A stretch of 25,603 nucleotides of DNA, taken from the NCBI GenBank assembly GCA_041694515.1, contig JASMSZ010000112.1, positions 1 to 25,603 of the forward strand, written 5' to 3'. The stretch comes from Halanaerobium sp041694515 (GTDB taxonomy: Bacteria; Bacillota; Halanaerobiia; Halanaerobiales; Halanaerobiaceae). Position numbers and translations under genes: made by a program. Each line of letters starts with the position of its first letter. Position 1 is the stretch's first letter. A model generated the notes under the pieces. That model did not search any database, was not told the DNA's origin, and worked only from the letters and a program-made list of their open reading frames with translations. Positions 24,104-25,603 of the stretch are shown piece after piece.

Positions 24104-24865
24104 TTAAGCTAAAATAACATCGATATTTTCCTGATTCAAACGTTTTTCTCTATTTTCCTCAATCAAATCAGTAATTATAAAGTCTATTTGCTTTAATTCT
24201 GCAAATCTATAAAAATATACTTCCTCCCATTTACTCTGATCAAATAGAAGAAAATTTTCACCTGCAATTTCTAAACCAATTTCTTTTATTTTTGCTTCAC
24301 TCAGATCCGGTGTAGTCGCAGCAGATTCCAAATTAAAACCATTTGAACCAATAAAACTTTTATCCACTCTTAATTTTTTTAAATAATCCTCAGCCAGGGG
24401 TCCAATCATAGCTTCGGTTGATCTTTTAAAATTACCACCAATCACGATTAATTCACAATCAATCTTATCTTCATTTATTTTATTTATAATATGTAGAGCA
24501 TGAGTAACTATTGTTAAATCATTTTTTTCATCTAAAAAATCAATTATCTGCCTGGTTGTAGTTCCAGCATCAATAAAGATTGTGTCTCCATCTTTTATTA
24601 TTCCAGCAGCTTTTTTCCCAATTGCTTTTTTTTCTTCAGCTAACTTGTCTTCTTTTTCTTTAAAGCTGGGCTCTAATTTGCTGCTGCCGCTTAATATTGC
24701 TCCTCCATGTGTACGCCGAAGAAAACCTGATTTTTCAAGTTCACTTAAATCTCTTCTAATTGTTGCACGTGAAACATCAAAGTTTTTACTTAACTCATTA
24801 ACACTTGCTCTTTTTTTATTTTCTAATAATTTTATGATTTTTTTTCTTCTTTCTTCAGCAAACAT
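24104..24865 (-). CDS. fruR: DeoR family regulator of the fructose operon
   Basis: A 253-aa DeoR-type transcription factor. Residues 1-57 are the winged helix (RRKKIIKLLENKKRASVNELS, VSRATIRRDLSELEKSGFLRRTHGG). The C-terminal sugar-phosphate sensor (about 75-240) has the family's GDTIFIDAGTTT and GSNGF. By analogy with FruR of Firmicutes it would repress the operon until fructose-1-phosphate (or fructose-1,6-bisphosphate) accumulates. AGAGG precedes the ATG. It is first in the operon and its own promoter carries an array of 10-bp repeats, so autoregulation is very likely. Confidence 0.92.
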   Translation of the reverse strand: MFAEERRKKIIKLLENKKRASVNELSKNFDVSRATIRRDLSELEKSGFLRRTHGGAILSGSSKLEPSFKEKEDKLAEEKKAIGKKAAGIIKDGDTIFIDAGTTTRQIIDFLDEKNDLTIVTHALHIINKINEDKIDCELIVIGGNFKRSTEAMIGPLAEDYLKKLRVDKSFIGSNGFNLESAATTPDLSEAKIKEIGLEIAGENFLLFDQSKWEEVYFYRFAELKQIDFIITDLIEENREKRLNQENIDVILA

Positions 24866-24892
24866 TAATAAAACCTCTTTTCACTTTTCTTG

Positions 24893-24963
24893 ATTGTTTA
24901 TGATCATTTATGATCGTTTACTTTCGTTTTTGTTCATTTATGATTATATATTATTCGTTTATG
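24893..24963 (-). promoter_or_regulatory. Phased 10-bp operator array of the fru operon
   Basis: On the minus strand, five tandem decamers of the type CATAAAYGAW fill 24893-24942: CATAAATGAA, CAAAAACGAA, AGTAAACGAT, CATAAATGAT, CATAAACAAT. A sixth, CATAAACGAA, lies at 24954-24963 between -35 and -10, 21 bp from the next. All are therefore on one face of the helix. Tandem short repeats are the usual binding layout of DeoR-family repressors; the first codons of fruR begin 28 bp downstream. Confidence 0.75.
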
Positions 24964-24971
24964 TTTGTCAA
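24943..24971 (-). promoter_or_regulatory. fru operon promoter
   Basis: TTGACA (24966-24971), 17-nt spacer, TATAAT (24943-24948): a perfect sigma-A/sigma-70 consensus on the minus strand, about 80 nt before fruR. Such a strong promoter needs tight repression, which the embedded repeats would provide. Confidence 0.85.
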
Positions 24972-24997
24972 CACAATTTTCAAAAAACTTTTTCAAA

Positions 24998-25021
24998 TAA
25001 AAAAAGACCCTATAAAGGTCT
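24998..25021 (-). terminator. Terminator of the 5S-tRNA-Asn transcript
   Basis: AGACC and GGTCT form a 5-bp stem with a 7-nt loop on the minus strand, followed by TTTTTTT. It is 11 nt past the tRNA-Asn 3' end. Confidence 0.75.
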
Positions 25022-25032
25022 CTAAATAAAAA

Positions 25033-25108
25033 TGGCTCCCCGAGCAAGACTCGAACTTGCGACAAGATGATTAACAGTCATCTGCTCTACCAACTGAGCT
25101 ATCGGGGA
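25033..25108 (-). tRNA. tRNA-Asn (GTT)
   Basis: A 76-nt cloverleaf: acceptor TCCCCGA/TCGGGGA, D-arm TAGCTCAGTTGGTAGAGC, anticodon stem GATGA/TCATC with loop CTGTTAA (anticodon GTT), T-arm GCAAG-TTCGAGT-CTTGC, discriminator G (as usual for Asn) and encoded CCA. It lies about 110 bp downstream of the 5S gene in the same transcript direction, a usual rRNA operon tail in Firmicutes. Confidence 0.97.
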
Positions 25109-25217
25109 GTATAAAATATTAATATTTTCTTTTACTGTAATATATTGTAGCATAAAAACAATAATATTTCCAGTCATTTTAAATATTTTTTCTAAAAAAT
25201 AAGTTTAAACAAAAAAA

Positions 25218-25335
25218 GGACCGGCAGCGACCTACTCTCCCACATCGTTACCAATGCAGTACCATAGGCGCTGGAGGACTTAACTTTTGTGTTCGAGATG
25301 GGAACAAGTGTTGCCCCTCCGCTATTACCACCGGA
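25218..25335 (-). rRNA. rrf: 5S ribosomal RNA
   Basis: About 118 nt reading, on the minus strand, TCCGGTGGTAATAGCGGAGG, then CCCATCTCGAACACA, AAGTTAAGTCCTCCAGCGCC and TGGGAGAGTAGGTCGCTGCC. These are the loop B/C, helix II-III and helix IV-V marks of bacterial 5S, and the 5' and 3' ends (CCGG / CCGG) pair as helix I. The 23S gene expected upstream is not present in the ~270 bases that remain. Confidence 0.95.
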
Positions 25336-25393
25336 AATCTGTATTTACATATAATTCTGCTCTCTTCTCTTATGAACCTGATCTTTTCACTTT

Positions 25394-25445
25394 GAGAAAA
25401 GCCAAGATTCGCATTCGTGAGAAATATGCGATTCTTGGCTTTCTC
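25394..25445. repeat. 20-bp hairpin after the initiator tRNA
   Basis: Plus strand GAGAAAAGCCAAGATTCGCAT (25394-25414) pairs with ATGCGATTCTTGGCTTTCTC (25426-25445), with one mismatch and one bulge and an 11-nt loop. On the minus strand it follows the tRNA 3' end by two bases and is followed by a short T-rich run (TTTTCTC within the arm), so it may be the tRNA's terminator or a processing stem. Confidence 0.65.
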
Positions 25446-25447
25446 GT

Positions 25448-25523
25448 AGCGGGGCATGGATTTGAACCATGGACCTCTGGGTTATGAGCCCAGCGAGCTA
25501 CCGAACTGCTCCACCCCGCGGCG
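25448..25523 (-). tRNA. Initiator tRNA-fMet (CAT), actinobacterial type
   Basis: A cloverleaf with acceptor CGCGGGG/CCCCGCT, D-arm TGGAGCAGTTCGGTAGCTCG, anticodon arm CTGGG-CTCATAA-CCCAG (three G-C pairs, anticodon CAT), T-arm CATGG-TTCAAAT-CCATG and discriminator A. The unpaired 1-72 position and GGG/CCC anticodon stem mark it as the initiator. The mismatch is C1-T72, not the C1-A72 usual in Firmicutes, and CCA is not encoded (CGA). Both traits are familiar from Actinobacteria. It sits at the GC-rich end of the window, upstream of 5S, where 23S would be expected. Confidence 0.9.
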
Positions 25524-25603
25524 ACAGAGAAAGACTATACGCACTTCCCCGAGCCTTCGCAAACCGAGGGTCGCCCGGCGTTCACGGCCCGTCCACCAGC
25601 CCG
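25524..25603. other. GC-rich tail of the window
   Basis: About 80 bases at roughly two-thirds GC, unlike everything else in the window. They do not match the 3' end of 23S rRNA that would normally precede 5S, and I recognise no gene. With the neighbouring tRNA they look like foreign or mis-joined sequence. Confidence 0.6.

Noticed and set aside
23645..24112. 155-codon plus-strand open frame opposite fruK
   Set aside because: It lies wholly antisense to a clear 1-phosphofructokinase, has no ribosome site and its product is low-complexity Ser/Phe/Leu-rich, as expected from the complement of an AT-rich gene.
24582..24893. 103-codon plus-strand open frame opposite fruR
   Set aside because: Antisense shadow of the DeoR regulator's DNA-binding region; no ribosome site or family resemblance.
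25248..25487. Open frames across the 5S and tRNA-fMet region on both strands
   Set aside because: They translate structural RNA genes; the 'protein' ending GFEPWTSGL is the well-known spurious reading of a tRNA gene.
1..25603. CRISPR array, phage or IS transposase genes
   Set aside because: I looked for regularly spaced direct repeats and transposase or integrase motifs on both strands. The only regular repeats are the 10-bp fru operators, which are far too short and close together for CRISPR, and no transposase frame is present.

Overview
The window is AT-rich bacterial chromosome in which nearly all genes lie on the minus strand. Strong AGGAGG-type ribosome binding sites, TTG starts, a T-box leader on serS, intrinsic terminators with clean U-tracts, a tRNA-Asn with encoded CCA and the gene content (class II ribonucleotide reductase, PTS fructose operon, KDG/KDPG sugar-acid genes) point to an anaerobic, fermentative low-GC Firmicute. 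Halanaerobiales (Halanaerobium-like) is my best guess. It rests on protein flavour and on a SurA/PpiC foldase with a cleavable signal peptide but no lipobox, which would suit a diderm Firmicute. It is not proven by a marker gene.

Layout. 1-2438 is an oxidoreductase/sugar-acid operon: 2-hydroxyacid dehydrogenase, iron alcohol dehydrogenase, and the start of an SMP-30/gluconolactonase. 2486-3262 is a TerB-DnaJ co-chaperone. 3343-3720 holds what looks like a decayed RelE/ParE-type toxin-antitoxin module: a 48-aa antitoxin-like ORF followed by a truncated toxin. 3769-6871 is MATE exporter, ABC ATPase and ABC permease. 7149-9539 is a B12-dependent ribonucleotide reductase. 9891-12281 is the only plus-strand gene, a membrane Cache-HAMP-GGDEF-EAL c-di-GMP enzyme. 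12401-15450 is the KDPG aldolase and two KDG kinase paralogues, with a ~206-bp long inverted-repeat element wedged between aldolase and first kinase. 15783-17429 is serS with a T-box leader (UCC specifier). 17507-19839 is alanine dehydrogenase and alanine racemase. 19974-21026 is a periplasmic foldase. 21236-24865 is the fructose operon fruR-fruK-IIA-IIBC, whose promoter carries a helically phased array of 10-bp repeats. 25033-25335 is tRNA-Asn and 5S rRNA, followed by a GC-rich end carrying an initiator tRNA of actinobacterial type. That last part may be a chimeric contig end.

How the genes work together. Sugar-acid use (KDG to KDPG to pyruvate plus glyceraldehyde-3-phosphate) and fructose uptake with 1-phosphofructokinase feed glycolysis. 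The dehydrogenases at the left end would handle lactone, sugar-acid or fermentation intermediates. Alanine dehydrogenase and racemase link pyruvate to D-alanine for the wall. The sites I consider most worth following are the inverted-repeat element at 14607-14812, the phased operator array of the fru promoter, the toxin-antitoxin relic, the palindromes at the nrdJ promoter and downstream of serS, a KdgR-like operator upstream of the aldolase, and the suspected chimeric end.
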